This document shows, one piece after another, positions 16,770 through 23,901 of a stretch of 64,000 bases of DNA; positions within the stretch are counted from its first letter, which is position 1, and each line of letters opens with the position of its first letter. The position numbers were made by a program, and so were the translations under genes. The DNA is from Mycolicibacterium phlei (lineage in GTDB: Bacteria; Actinomycetota; Actinomycetes; Mycobacteriales; Mycobacteriaceae), in contig NZ_CP014475.1 of the NCBI RefSeq assembly GCF_001583415.1, forward strand, positions 4,588,001 to 4,652,000, given 5' to 3'. The notes below the pieces were generated by a model that worked only from the letters and a program-made list of their open reading frames with translations, ran no database searches and was not told where the DNA came from.

Positions 16770-17552
16770 ATGAGTGGGCCCATCGGTCAGCTGACCCGGG
16801 GCACCACCGGCTACAACCGGTTGCGCCGCAGCGACCGCTGGCTCGTGCACTCCCCGCGGGTGCGTGCCGCGCTGCAGGCCGCCGCCGACCCGCTGGTCGT
16901 CGACCTCGGCTACGGCGCGCTGCCCGTCACCACGCTGGAACTGGCGTCACGGCTGCGGGTGGTGCGTGCCGACGTGCGCGTCGTCGGCCTGGAGATCGAC
17001 CCCGAACGGGTGCGCACCGCGCAGGCCGCCGCAGGCGACGGCGTCGAGTTCGCCCTCGGCGGTTTCGAACTGGCCGGGCTGCGCCCGGTGCTGGTGCGCG
17101 CGTTCAACGTGCTGCGCCAGTACCCCGTCGAGGACGTACCCGCTGCGTGGGCGACGATGCAGCGCCGGCTGGCCCCCGGCGGCCTGATCGTCGACGGCAC
17201 GTGCGACGAGATCGGACGGCGCTGCTGCTGGATCCTGCTCGACGCCGGCGGCCCGATCAGCCTGACCCTGGCGTGCGATCCGTTCGCCATCGACAAACCG
17301 TCGGACCTGGCCGAACGGCTGCCCAAGGCGCTGATCCACCACAACGTCGAGGGTCAGCCCGTGCACGCCCTGCTGGCGGCCGCCGACCGGGCGTGGGCGA
17401 CCGCGGCCGGGCACGGCGTGTTCGGGCCACGGGTGCGCTGGCGCGCGATGCTCGAGCTGTTGCACGACAACGGTTTTCCGGTGACACCGGCCCGTCGGCG
17501 GCTGCGCGACGGGGTGCTGACCGTACCCTGGTCGGCGGTGGCTCCGGTGTGA
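16770..17552 (+). CDS. Class I SAM-dependent methyltransferase-like protein
   Basis: A 260-residue protein with motif I VVDLGYGALPVTTLEL (about residues 48-63), an acidic loop VVGLEIDPERV after strand 2, and RRLAPGGLIVDGT, the post-motif strand typical of methyltransferases. Substrate unknown. It follows the DUF2505 pair by 32 bp and converges with the symporter gene, leaving only 6 bases between the two stop codons. Confidence 0.82.
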   Translation: MSGPIGQLTRGTTGYNRLRRSDRWLVHSPRVRAALQAAADPLVVDLGYGALPVTTLELASRLRVVRADVRVVGLEIDPERVRTAQAAAGDGVEFALGGFELAGLRPVLVRAFNVLRQYPVEDVPAAWATMQRRLAPGGLIVDGTCDEIGRRCCWILLDAGGPISLTLACDPFAIDKPSDLAERLPKALIHHNVEGQPVHALLAAADRAWATAAGHGVFGPRVRWRAMLELLHDNGFPVTPARRRLRDGVLTVPWSAVAPV

Positions 17553-17558
17553 AACACG

Positions 17559-19091
17559 TTACGGCGCTTCGCTTCTCACCAACGCCGGGACGGGCTCCAC
17601 ACCCTCGCCGACCACGTCGAGCGCATCGTCGACATCCTTGGCCACCTGGATGTCCAGGCCGCGCAGCAGCGCAGGCGGGGTCAGCAGCGCCACGACCACA
17701 TAGGTGACGATCGAGGCGGCGAACGCGATGAACGTGGGCCAGCCGTCGAAGTCCGCGGTGATCAGGTCGTTGGGGATGTAGAGGATCGTATTGTCGACCC
17801 CGTAGATCGTCGGGGTCAGCACGAACAGCACCAGGCGCACCACCAGGCCCACACCGATCGCGGTCAGCGCCGCGACGGTGGTGCCGCGACGCCAGATCAA
17901 TCCGGCGATGAACGGCACCACCAGGCAGGCCAGCAGCAGGTCGAACGCCAGTGTCAGCAGGATCCCGGTCTGCTGCACGTAGATCGCCATCACGATGGAC
18001 AGCAACGTCATCGGCACCATCGCGACGCGGGTGGCGCGCAGCAGTGGGTCGCGCTTGCCGGGTTCGTGCACCCGGTGTACGCCGCCGATGTTGCGCACGC
18101 AGACGTTGGAGATGGCCAGGATCGCGCCGTTGGCGGTGCTCATCGACGCACCGACCAGGCCGCTGAGCACCACCACGGTCAGGATCGTCGGCGCGTACTG
18201 GTCGAGCAGCACGAAAAGCACCGGGCCGTCCAGCTCTTCGGGCATCAGCGAATGAGCGGCCAGCGCCACCAGCGCGAACGGCACACCGATCGCGGTGGTA
18301 CCTGCGGCAGCGACAAAGCAGGCCCGCCGCGCGCTGCCCGGCGACTTTGCCGAGAACACCCGCTGCATGAAGTCGATCGCGACGATGTCACCGATACCCA
18401 GCGCGATCAGCGTCGCCCAGTTGATCACCGCACCCTGCGCCGGGTCCGACAGCTGCCCCAGCGCGAACGGCCCTGTGCCCTCGGCGATCTCGAACGGCTG
18501 CGTGGTCAGCATCCAGATCAGCAGGCCGATCGCGCCGACCAGGATCAGCGCCATCTGGATGATCGCGGTGTAGGCGTCGGCGATCAGGCCGCCGGCACCG
18601 GTGTAGGCCACCGCGATCGCGGCGATCAGCACCACGCCCAGCCAGTACGGCATGCCGAGGAAGTAGTTGAACAGGAAGCCGCCTGCCACCAGGTTGCCCG
18701 CCACCAGCATGCAGAACCCGAGGGCCAGCAGCACCGAGGAGCTGACCTCGACCTGGCGGCCGAACCGCAGCCGGTAGTAGTCCGGGAACGACGTCAGCCC
18801 CATCCGGTTCATCGGTTTGGCGAAGAAGATGCCGGTGATGGTCAGGCACAGCGCCAGCCCGAGCGCGAGGCTGACACCGGCCCAGAACCCGAATTCGTAT
18901 GTCAGATCGGTGTTTCCGAGCGTGGCGTTGGTGTCGACGGCGGATCCCATGAGCGCGCCGCCGACCAGCCAGAACGGCAGTAGCCGCCCGCCGACCAGGA
19001 AGTTCCTGCTGTCGCCCTCGATCTTTTTCGAGACGTAGAAGCCGACGAGGACGACCAGCACGATGCTGACCGCTACACCGAGAAGGATCAT
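17559..19091 (-). CDS. Sodium:solute symporter (SSS family), candidate guanidine transporter
   Basis: A 510-residue integral membrane protein with roughly 13 hydrophobic segments. Family features are the N-terminal VSKKIEGDSRNFLVGGRLLP, then GSAVDTNATLGNTDLTYEFG near the first core helix, TGAGGLIADAYTAIIQ, and SGLVGASMSTANGAILAISN (LeuT-fold sodium-site region). The start is ATG 19091. A guanidine-I riboswitch aptamer ends about 25 bases upstream of that ATG, with GGGAG as the likely SD between them. It diverges from the GdmH-like gene. Family knowledge: SSS carriers import solutes with sodium. Inference: it moves guanidine or a guanidino compound; import is favoured by the linked hydrolase. 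Confidence 0.9.
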   Translation of the reverse strand: MILLGVAVSIVLVVLVGFYVSKKIEGDSRNFLVGGRLLPFWLVGGALMGSAVDTNATLGNTDLTYEFGFWAGVSLALGLALCLTITGIFFAKPMNRMGLTSFPDYYRLRFGRQVEVSSSVLLALGFCMLVAGNLVAGGFLFNYFLGMPYWLGVVLIAAIAVAYTGAGGLIADAYTAIIQMALILVGAIGLLIWMLTTQPFEIAEGTGPFALGQLSDPAQGAVINWATLIALGIGDIVAIDFMQRVFSAKSPGSARRACFVAAAGTTAIGVPFALVALAAHSLMPEELDGPVLFVLLDQYAPTILTVVVLSGLVGASMSTANGAILAISNVCVRNIGGVHRVHEPGKRDPLLRATRVAMVPMTLLSIVMAIYVQQTGILLTLAFDLLLACLVVPFIAGLIWRRGTTVAALTAIGVGLVVRLVLFVLTPTIYGVDNTILYIPNDLITADFDGWPTFIAFAASIVTYVVVALLTPPALLRGLDIQVAKDVDDALDVVGEGVEPVPALVRSEAP

Positions 19092-19114
19092 GCGGAGCTC
19101 CCTATACGAGTCGG

Positions 19115-19205
19115 AGTCTCCCGGGCTTTTCTCCCGCCGTGGAACGGACGCCGCAGTCCGCCTGCGCCTCTCGGACCAGACCCGTGACGGCGGAACCCTA
19201 GGCGC
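19115..19205 (-). ncRNA. Guanidine-I riboswitch (ykkC class)
   Basis: On the minus strand the hallmark blocks occur in order: CTAGGGTTCCG (19201-19191), CTGGTCCGAGAGG near 19180-19165, ACGGCGGGAGAAAAGCCCGG near 19141-19120 and the closing GGGAGA (19122-19117). These are the conserved elements of the guanidine-sensing ykkC aptamer. It directs the downstream sodium:solute symporter. Only about 25 bases separate it from the ATG and no U-tract follows, so control of SD access is likelier than termination. A CTCC at 19116-19113 could pair with the SD GGAG. Confidence 0.95.
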
Positions 19206-19207
19206 GC

Positions 19208-19221
19208 CTCACACCTGTGAG
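19208..19221. promoter_or_regulatory. CTCACA-CC-TGTGAG palindrome between the two riboswitches
   Basis: A 6-2-6 perfect inverted repeat lies immediately upstream of the guanidine-I aptamer and in the shared promoter region of both divergent genes. It could be a repressor or activator operator (GntR/FadR-like spacing), giving a transcriptional layer above the riboswitches. No regulator gene is adjacent. Confidence 0.4.
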
Positions 19222-19344
19222 TCGGACCCAGAAAAACTCCGCAGGATTACGCGCAGCCGCGCGGATTGTTAAGGCTGTGTTTCGATTCGACTGGCGCCGT
19301 GGCGGATCCGGACATAAGAATGACGGCAGGAGCCTATCGGCTTC

Positions 19345-19386
19345 CCGGACGAGGTGCGTCGTACCCGGTCAGCGACAAGACGACGC
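19345..19386 (+). ncRNA. Guanidine-III riboswitch (ykkC-III class)
   Basis: A 42-nt segment carries the class III consensus: CCGGACGAGGTGCG, then GTACCCGGTCAG, then ACAAGACGACGC. The pseudoknot strands CCGG (19345-19348) and CCGG of TACCCGGT are present. The helix GCGTCGT/ACGACGC differs from the Thermobifida aptamer I recall (GCGCCGT/ACGGCGC) by a compensatory C-G to U-A change, which supports real folding. The SD GGAG (19391-19394) starts five bases after the aptamer, so ligand binding should control ribosome access for the GTG at 19400. Confidence 0.95.
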
Positions 19387-19399
19387 ATTAGGAGTACCC

Positions 19400-20548
19400 G
19401 TGACCGACGAGAATCCACAACCCCTTTTCAACGCCGAAGGCGCGTGGGCGCAGCAGGCCGAGGCGCGGCTGTCCGATCGTCGTGAACGTGAGGAGATCGA
19501 CCGCTGCCTGACCTACGGGCTGGAGGCGGCGCCGACGATCAACGACCGTCGCATCTCGACGTTCGTGCGCGGTGAACTGCCGCACTTCGCCGGTGAACGC
19601 GGCACCTTCCTCAAGTGCCCGTTCATCGAGGACGTCAACCAGGTCGACGACGCCGAGGTGGCGATCTTCGGTGTGCCGCTGGACTCCGGGGCCACCTACC
19701 GGCCCGGCGCACGGTTCGGCCCGCAGGGAATTCGCCGCTCCACGAACCTTTTCGGCACCTACAACTACGAGACCGGTGTCGATCTGCGCGAGCAGCTCAA
19801 CATGGTCGACATCGGCGACGTGTTCACCATCCCGGGTAATCTGGAGAAGTCCTTCGACCAGATCAGCCAGGCGATGGCGCACGTGGTGAGCAAGGGCGTG
19901 ATGCCGGTGGTGCTCGGCGGCGACCACTCCATCGGGTTCCCGACGATCCGCGGCCTGGCGCCCTACCTGGACGGCAACGTCGGCATCATCCACTTCGACC
20001 GCCACGTCGACACCCAGGAGACCGACCTCGACGAGCGGATGCACACCACCCCGTGGTTCCACGCCACCAACATCAAGAACGCCCCGGCCACCAACCTGGT
20101 GCAGATCGGCATCGGCGGCTGGCAGGCCCCGCGGGCGGGCGTGAAGGTGGGCCGGGAACGCAAGTCGACGGTGATCACCGTCGGCGACGTGGAGCGGGTC
20201 GGCATCGAGAAGATCGCCGAGATGGCGCTGGAGATCGCGTGGAAGGACGCCAAGGCGGTCTACCTGTCGTTCGACATCGACGTGATCGACGCCGGGTTCG
20301 TCCCGGGCACGGGCTGGCCGGAGCCGGGCGGGTTGCTGCCGCGTGAGGCGCTCAACCTGGTCAAGATGATCTCCGAGCCCGGCCTGGCCGGTATCGAGGT
20401 CGTCGAGTGCTCGCCGCCCTACGACTGGGCCGAGCAGACCGCGCTGATGAGCTCGCGGGTGATCCTCGACAGCCTGGCCGCGCAGGTCCGCTCCGGCAAG
20501 CTCGGCAAGAAGCCGGCCGCGCTGCAGCGCCACGCCTGGGGCCCCTAA
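19400..20548 (+). CDS. Agmatinase-superfamily hydrolase, probable Ni-dependent guanidine hydrolase (GdmH-like)
   Basis: A 382-residue ureohydrolase. Metal ligands are H176 (GGDHS, 174-178 region), D200, H202 and D204 (HFDRHVDTQ) and D292/D294 (SFDIDVID). It differs from ordinary agmatinases in having about 50 extra N-terminal residues, an Arg inside DRHVD, and DAGFVPGTGWPEPGG instead of DPxxxPGTGTPEPGG. These traits match what I recall of cyanobacterial Sll1077/GdmH, which splits guanidine to urea and ammonia with nickel. The guanidine-III riboswitch directly upstream argues strongly for guanidine over agmatine. Start GTG 19400 follows SD GGAG. Automated pipelines would probably call it agmatinase (speB). 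Confidence 0.88.
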   Translation: MTDENPQPLFNAEGAWAQQAEARLSDRREREEIDRCLTYGLEAAPTINDRRISTFVRGELPHFAGERGTFLKCPFIEDVNQVDDAEVAIFGVPLDSGATYRPGARFGPQGIRRSTNLFGTYNYETGVDLREQLNMVDIGDVFTIPGNLEKSFDQISQAMAHVVSKGVMPVVLGGDHSIGFPTIRGLAPYLDGNVGIIHFDRHVDTQETDLDERMHTTPWFHATNIKNAPATNLVQIGIGGWQAPRAGVKVGRERKSTVITVGDVERVGIEKIAEMALEIAWKDAKAVYLSFDIDVIDAGFVPGTGWPEPGGLLPREALNLVKMISEPGLAGIEVVECSPPYDWAEQTALMSSRVILDSLAAQVRSGKLGKKPAALQRHAWGP

Positions 20549-20556
20549 CCCTCCAC

Positions 20557-20618
20557 CGCGAGCAGACACAGAATCGCGTGATCGCGGTCCTCTGCGTGCG
20601 ATTTTGTGTCTGCTCGCG
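20557..20618. repeat. Long perfect-type hairpin after the guanidine hydrolase gene
   Basis: Arms at 20557-20577 and 20598-20618 pair over 21 bases with a single mismatch that is a G-U wobble in RNA. The loop is 20 bases. It lies between the hydrolase gene and the nitrilase gene on the same strand and probably terminates the riboswitch-controlled transcript, separating the two units. Confidence 0.75.
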
Positions 20619-20647
20619 AGGTGTCGGGGACCAGTAGGCTGGCGGTC

Positions 20648-21463
20648 ATGCGGATTGCCCTGGCGCAGATCCTGAGCGAACCCGACCCGACGGCCAACCT
20701 CGCGCTGGTCGAGGAGTACACCAACCGGGCCGCCGACGCGGGCGCGCGGATGGTGCTGTTCCCCGAGGCCACCATGTGCCGCTTCGGGGTGCCGCTGGGT
20801 CCGGTCGCCGAACCGCTCGACGGCCCCTGGGCGACGGGGGTGCGGGCGATCGCCGAGCGCGCGGGCATCGTCGTCGTCGCGGGCATGTTCACCCCTGCCG
20901 ACGACGGTCGGGTGTTCAACACGCTGCTGGCGACGGGTCCCGGTGTCGAGGCGTCCTACGACAAGATCCACCTCTACGACGCGTTCGGATTCCAGGAGTC
21001 CAAGACCGTGGCGCCCGGCCGCGAGCCGGTGCTGATCGACGTCGACGGGGTCCGGGTCGGGATCACGCTCTGCTACGACGTGCGTTTCCCCGAGCTCTAC
21101 GTCGAGCTGGCCGAGGCCGGGGCGCAGCTGATCACCGTGCACGCCTCGTGGGGCAGCGGGCCGACCAAGCTCGACCAGTGGACGCTGCTGGCGCGGGCGC
21201 GGGCCATCGACACCACCGGCTACATCGCGGCCGTCGACCAGGGTTTCCCGCGGCCCGAGGTCGCGGCCCTCGGGCCCACCGGGGTGGGCGGCAGCCTGGT
21301 GGCCTCCCCGACCGGAGAAGTGCTGGTCCAGGCCGGTGGCGACCCGCAGCTGCTGGTCGCCGATCTGGACCTGGAGGCCGGGCGCAAGGCCCGCGAGACG
21401 ATCGCGGTGCTGAGCAACCGTGCGCGGTTCGCCCGCCCCGATAAGGCAGAATCGCGGGCGTGA
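20648..21463 (+). CDS. Nitrilase-superfamily carbon-nitrogen hydrolase (Rv0480c-like)
   Basis: A 271-residue nitrilase-fold amidase with the catalytic triad visible: Glu in LFPEATMCRFG, Lys in YDKIHLYDAFG and Cys in GITLCYDVRFPELY. The sequence class is that of omega-amidase/NIT2-like or deaminated-glutathione amidase proteins. ATG 20648 starts right at the first strand MRIALAQ. It is conserved in mycobacteria that lack the upstream guanidine genes, so its neighbourhood with them is probably coincidental. Its last four bases overlap the next gene (GTGA). Confidence 0.9.
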   Translation: MRIALAQILSEPDPTANLALVEEYTNRAADAGARMVLFPEATMCRFGVPLGPVAEPLDGPWATGVRAIAERAGIVVVAGMFTPADDGRVFNTLLATGPGVEASYDKIHLYDAFGFQESKTVAPGREPVLIDVDGVRVGITLCYDVRFPELYVELAEAGAQLITVHASWGSGPTKLDQWTLLARARAIDTTGYIAAVDQGFPRPEVAALGPTGVGGSLVASPTGEVLVQAGGDPQLLVADLDLEAGRKARETIAVLSNRARFARPDKAESRA

Positions 21464-22407
21464 CCGACCCCTGGGCCCGCCCCAACCAGCCAGTACCGCC
21501 GCAGCAGGGCGAGTTCCCGCCGCAGGCACCTCCACCGCAGGCGCCGCCTCAGGCACCCCCACCGCAGGCAGTGCCCCCGCAGCAGGCGGTGCCGCCGCAG
21601 GCTCCCCCGCCCCCGCCGCCGGACGCCCCACAGGGCCCGCCGCCGGAGCAGCCCGGTAAGGGGTCCCGGTTCAAGGAGCTGATCAGCGATCCGCTGTCGA
21701 TCGTGCTGATCGTCGTCATCGTGGTGGCGCTGGCGCTGGCCGGCCTGGTCGGCGGCGAGCTGTACGCCCGCAACCGCGCCGACACCGTCGTCGCCGGCGC
21801 GGTGGCCTGCGTCGTGCAGGACGAGGCCAAAGCGTCGTTCGGGGTGATGCCGCCGTTCCTTGTGCAGCACATGAGCGGGCACTACACCAACATCACCGTC
21901 GAGACCGCGGGCAACCAGGTCCGCGACGCCAAGGGGATGAAGGTGACGCTGCACATCAACGACGTGCGGCTCGAGGACACCGCGACCTCCAGCGGTTCGA
22001 TCGGCTCGATGGTCGTCGACGTCGACTGGAGCACCGACGGCATCTACCAGACCATCAGCGACGCGGTGCCGATCATCGGCGCGTTCGTCCGCGGGGTGAG
22101 CACCAACCCGTCCGCGGGCACCGTCGAGCTCAAGGGTGTGCTGGGCTCGATCACGGCGAAGCCGACCGTGGTGAACGGGGCGATCTCGCTGCAGGTGGTC
22201 GAGCTGACCGGGCTGGGCTTCTCGCTGCCGCGGGAGACCGTGCAGCCGATGCTCGACGTGTTCACCGCGAAGCTGACCAGCGACTACCCGGTGGGGATCA
22301 AGGCCGACTCGATCGAGGTCACCGACTCCGGTGTGAAGAGCCGGTTGTCGAGCAGCAACGCCGAGATCCCGAAGGGTCAGCAGGATCCCTGCTTCGCGAA
22401 CCTGTGA
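21460..22407 (+). CDS. DUF2993 membrane-anchored protein with Pro/Gln-rich N-terminus (Rv0479c-like)
   Basis: A 315-residue protein. Residues 1-65 form a cytoplasmic Pro/Gln/Ala-rich repeat region (PPQAPPPQAV-type units), residues about 80-102 one transmembrane helix (SIVLIVVIVVALALAGLVGG), and the rest an extracytoplasmic DUF2993 domain. DUF2993 includes LmeA, needed for lipomannan elongation, so a lipid-binding or envelope role is plausible but unproven. GTG start overlaps the nitrilase stop, indicating coupling. It converges with the next gene, 3 bp apart. Confidence 0.85.
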   Translation: MTDPWARPNQPVPPQQGEFPPQAPPPQAPPQAPPPQAVPPQQAVPPQAPPPPPPDAPQGPPPEQPGKGSRFKELISDPLSIVLIVVIVVALALAGLVGGELYARNRADTVVAGAVACVVQDEAKASFGVMPPFLVQHMSGHYTNITVETAGNQVRDAKGMKVTLHINDVRLEDTATSSGSIGSMVVDVDWSTDGIYQTISDAVPIIGAFVRGVSTNPSAGTVELKGVLGSITAKPTVVNGAISLQVVELTGLGFSLPRETVQPMLDVFTAKLTSDYPVGIKADSIEVTDSGVKSRLSSSNAEIPKGQQDPCFANL

Positions 22408-22410
22408 TCG

Positions 22411-23901
22411 TCAGTCGCTGCCGCCGCCCCAGCGGAAACTGTTGACGTACTTGCCCATATCGATCGCGAGCTGCAGGTTCGCGCCCGAGGGGTGGCCGTT
22501 GCCGAAGTCGCGGGTGAACTCGTGGTACGGGCCCACCGCCGCGGCCACCAGCGCGTAGTCGTTCTTCACGGCCACCATCACGATCAGCCGCAGCCGGGTG
22601 AAGGTGCCGTTGGCGTCCTGCGGGTAGTCGTCGGCGACGACGCCGTAGCCCGGCTCGTAGCCGACCATCGCGTTGGGGATCTCGTATTCGGTTGTGGCGT
22701 CCGGGTAGTACTCGGCGATGAGGTCCTCGGCGAGCTGTCTCGGAGTGCGCCCCTCGGCGGGCATCCCGAACAGCTCCAGGGTGCCGGTGTCACCGCCGGT
22801 GAAGTCCAGTTCGACGCCGTCGGGGTGCAGGGTGGCCTGATACGCGGTGCCCTCGCCGGGGTACTGCACGGAGAACGCGCCGTCCTCGGCGTAGAACCGC
22901 GGGTTGGATTCGATGGGCTCACCGATCGGCGGGCGCCCGCAGTCCGGCGGGCACACGATCCTGCCGAGCCGCGGGGTGGCCAGCGCCGCCGCGGTCACCC
23001 CCAGACCGATGACGACGGCGACGCCGACGGCGAACGCGGCGAACACCTTTCGCTGACTCAACGCGGCCTCACCGTGACCGGGCTCGGCGACCCGCAGGCC
23101 CACCCCGAGCGCGATCAGCGCGGCCGCCGCGATGACGATGTGCACGGCCAGCTGCACGACCTGCGGCACCGGGAGGAACTCGACCACGCCCATCGCGATC
23201 CAGAGCACCGCGACGACCAGGAACGTCGCGATGACGCGGCGGCGGGCCCACACCGCCAGACCCATCAGGCCGCCCAGCGCGGCGGCGGTGACCGGCAGTG
23301 AGACGCCCTGGATACCGGCCTGCACCAGGAACACGCTCGTCGGGCGGTCCCCGGCGGTGATACCGGTCGCGTACTGCGGGGCCAGCCGGGTCAGCGTCGC
23401 CGCGGCGGTGAACACCATCCCGCCGAGCGCGCCGAAGACGTAGCCGTCCAGCGGATCCCGCGACACCGGCGGTAGCAGTCGTGCCACCGCGCCGGGCGCC
23501 AGCATGAGCAGTGCGCTGCCGACCGGCACCCCGAGCCGGATCAGCAGCCGGCCCCGGCTCGGCGGACCCAGGCCGAGCGCGTAGTCGTACATCTCGGCGA
23601 CGAGGTTCCCGGTCAACAGCACCCAGCCGATCCCCAGCCCGATCGCCAGCACCACCGTGACCAGAAGCGATCGGGTGGGCAGCGCCCGCGCCAGCCCCGT
23701 CGCCCACAGGTACAGGCCGAACACCAGGGTGAGCCCGACACTGCCCACCGAGATCATCGGTGCCTGCCAGCGCAGCAGCGCGAAGATCATCATCGCCGCG
23801 ACCAGCACCGCGAGCGCGACCCCGAACGGGAGCCGGGAGCGCACCGGAAGATGCGGAAAGAGACTGCCCGGCTTGGGGATTCGTGCCAGTCGGCTGGTCA
23901 C
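22411..23901 (-). CDS. Polytopic membrane protein with C-terminal extracytoplasmic domain, unknown function
   Basis: 496 residues. About nine hydrophobic helices span residues 25-310 (for example FGVALAVLVAAMMIFALL, VVLAIGLGIGWVLLTG and FAAFAVGVAVVIGLGVTAAAL). A soluble domain of about 170 residues follows, beginning with VCPPDCGRPPIGEP, where two Cys could bridge, and with predicted beta content ending in NSFRWGGGSD. I do not recognise the family. It is coupled (ATGA overlap 23898-23901) to the sedolisin gene upstream, so it may help export, anchor or regulate that protease. Confidence 0.8.
   Translation of the reverse strand: MTSRLARIPKPGSLFPHLPVRSRLPFGVALAVLVAAMMIFALLRWQAPMISVGSVGLTLVFGLYLWATGLARALPTRSLLVTVVLAIGLGIGWVLLTGNLVAEMYDYALGLGPPSRGRLLIRLGVPVGSALLMLAPGAVARLLPPVSRDPLDGYVFGALGGMVFTAAATLTRLAPQYATGITAGDRPTSVFLVQAGIQGVSLPVTAAALGGLMGLAVWARRRVIATFLVVAVLWIAMGVVEFLPVPQVVQLAVHIVIAAAALIALGVGLRVAEPGHGEAALSQRKVFAAFAVGVAVVIGLGVTAAALATPRLGRIVCPPDCGRPPIGEPIESNPRFYAEDGAFSVQYPGEGTAYQATLHPDGVELDFTGGDTGTLELFGMPAEGRTPRQLAEDLIAEYYPDATTEYEIPNAMVGYEPGYGVVADDYPQDANGTFTRLRLIVMVAVKNDYALVAAAVGPYHEFTRDFGNGHPSGANLQLAIDMGKYVNSFRWGGGSD

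Noticed and set aside
19206..19344. A guanidine-II (mini-ykkC) riboswitch between the two aptamers
   Set aside because: No pair of small hairpins with ACGR loops is present; the only ACGA loop-like sequence belongs to the class III aptamer.
19388..21631. A 747-codon open frame on the minus strand
   Set aside because: Antisense to the guanidine hydrolase, nitrilase and DUF2993 genes. Composition is His/Asp/Arg-rich shadow; no motif.
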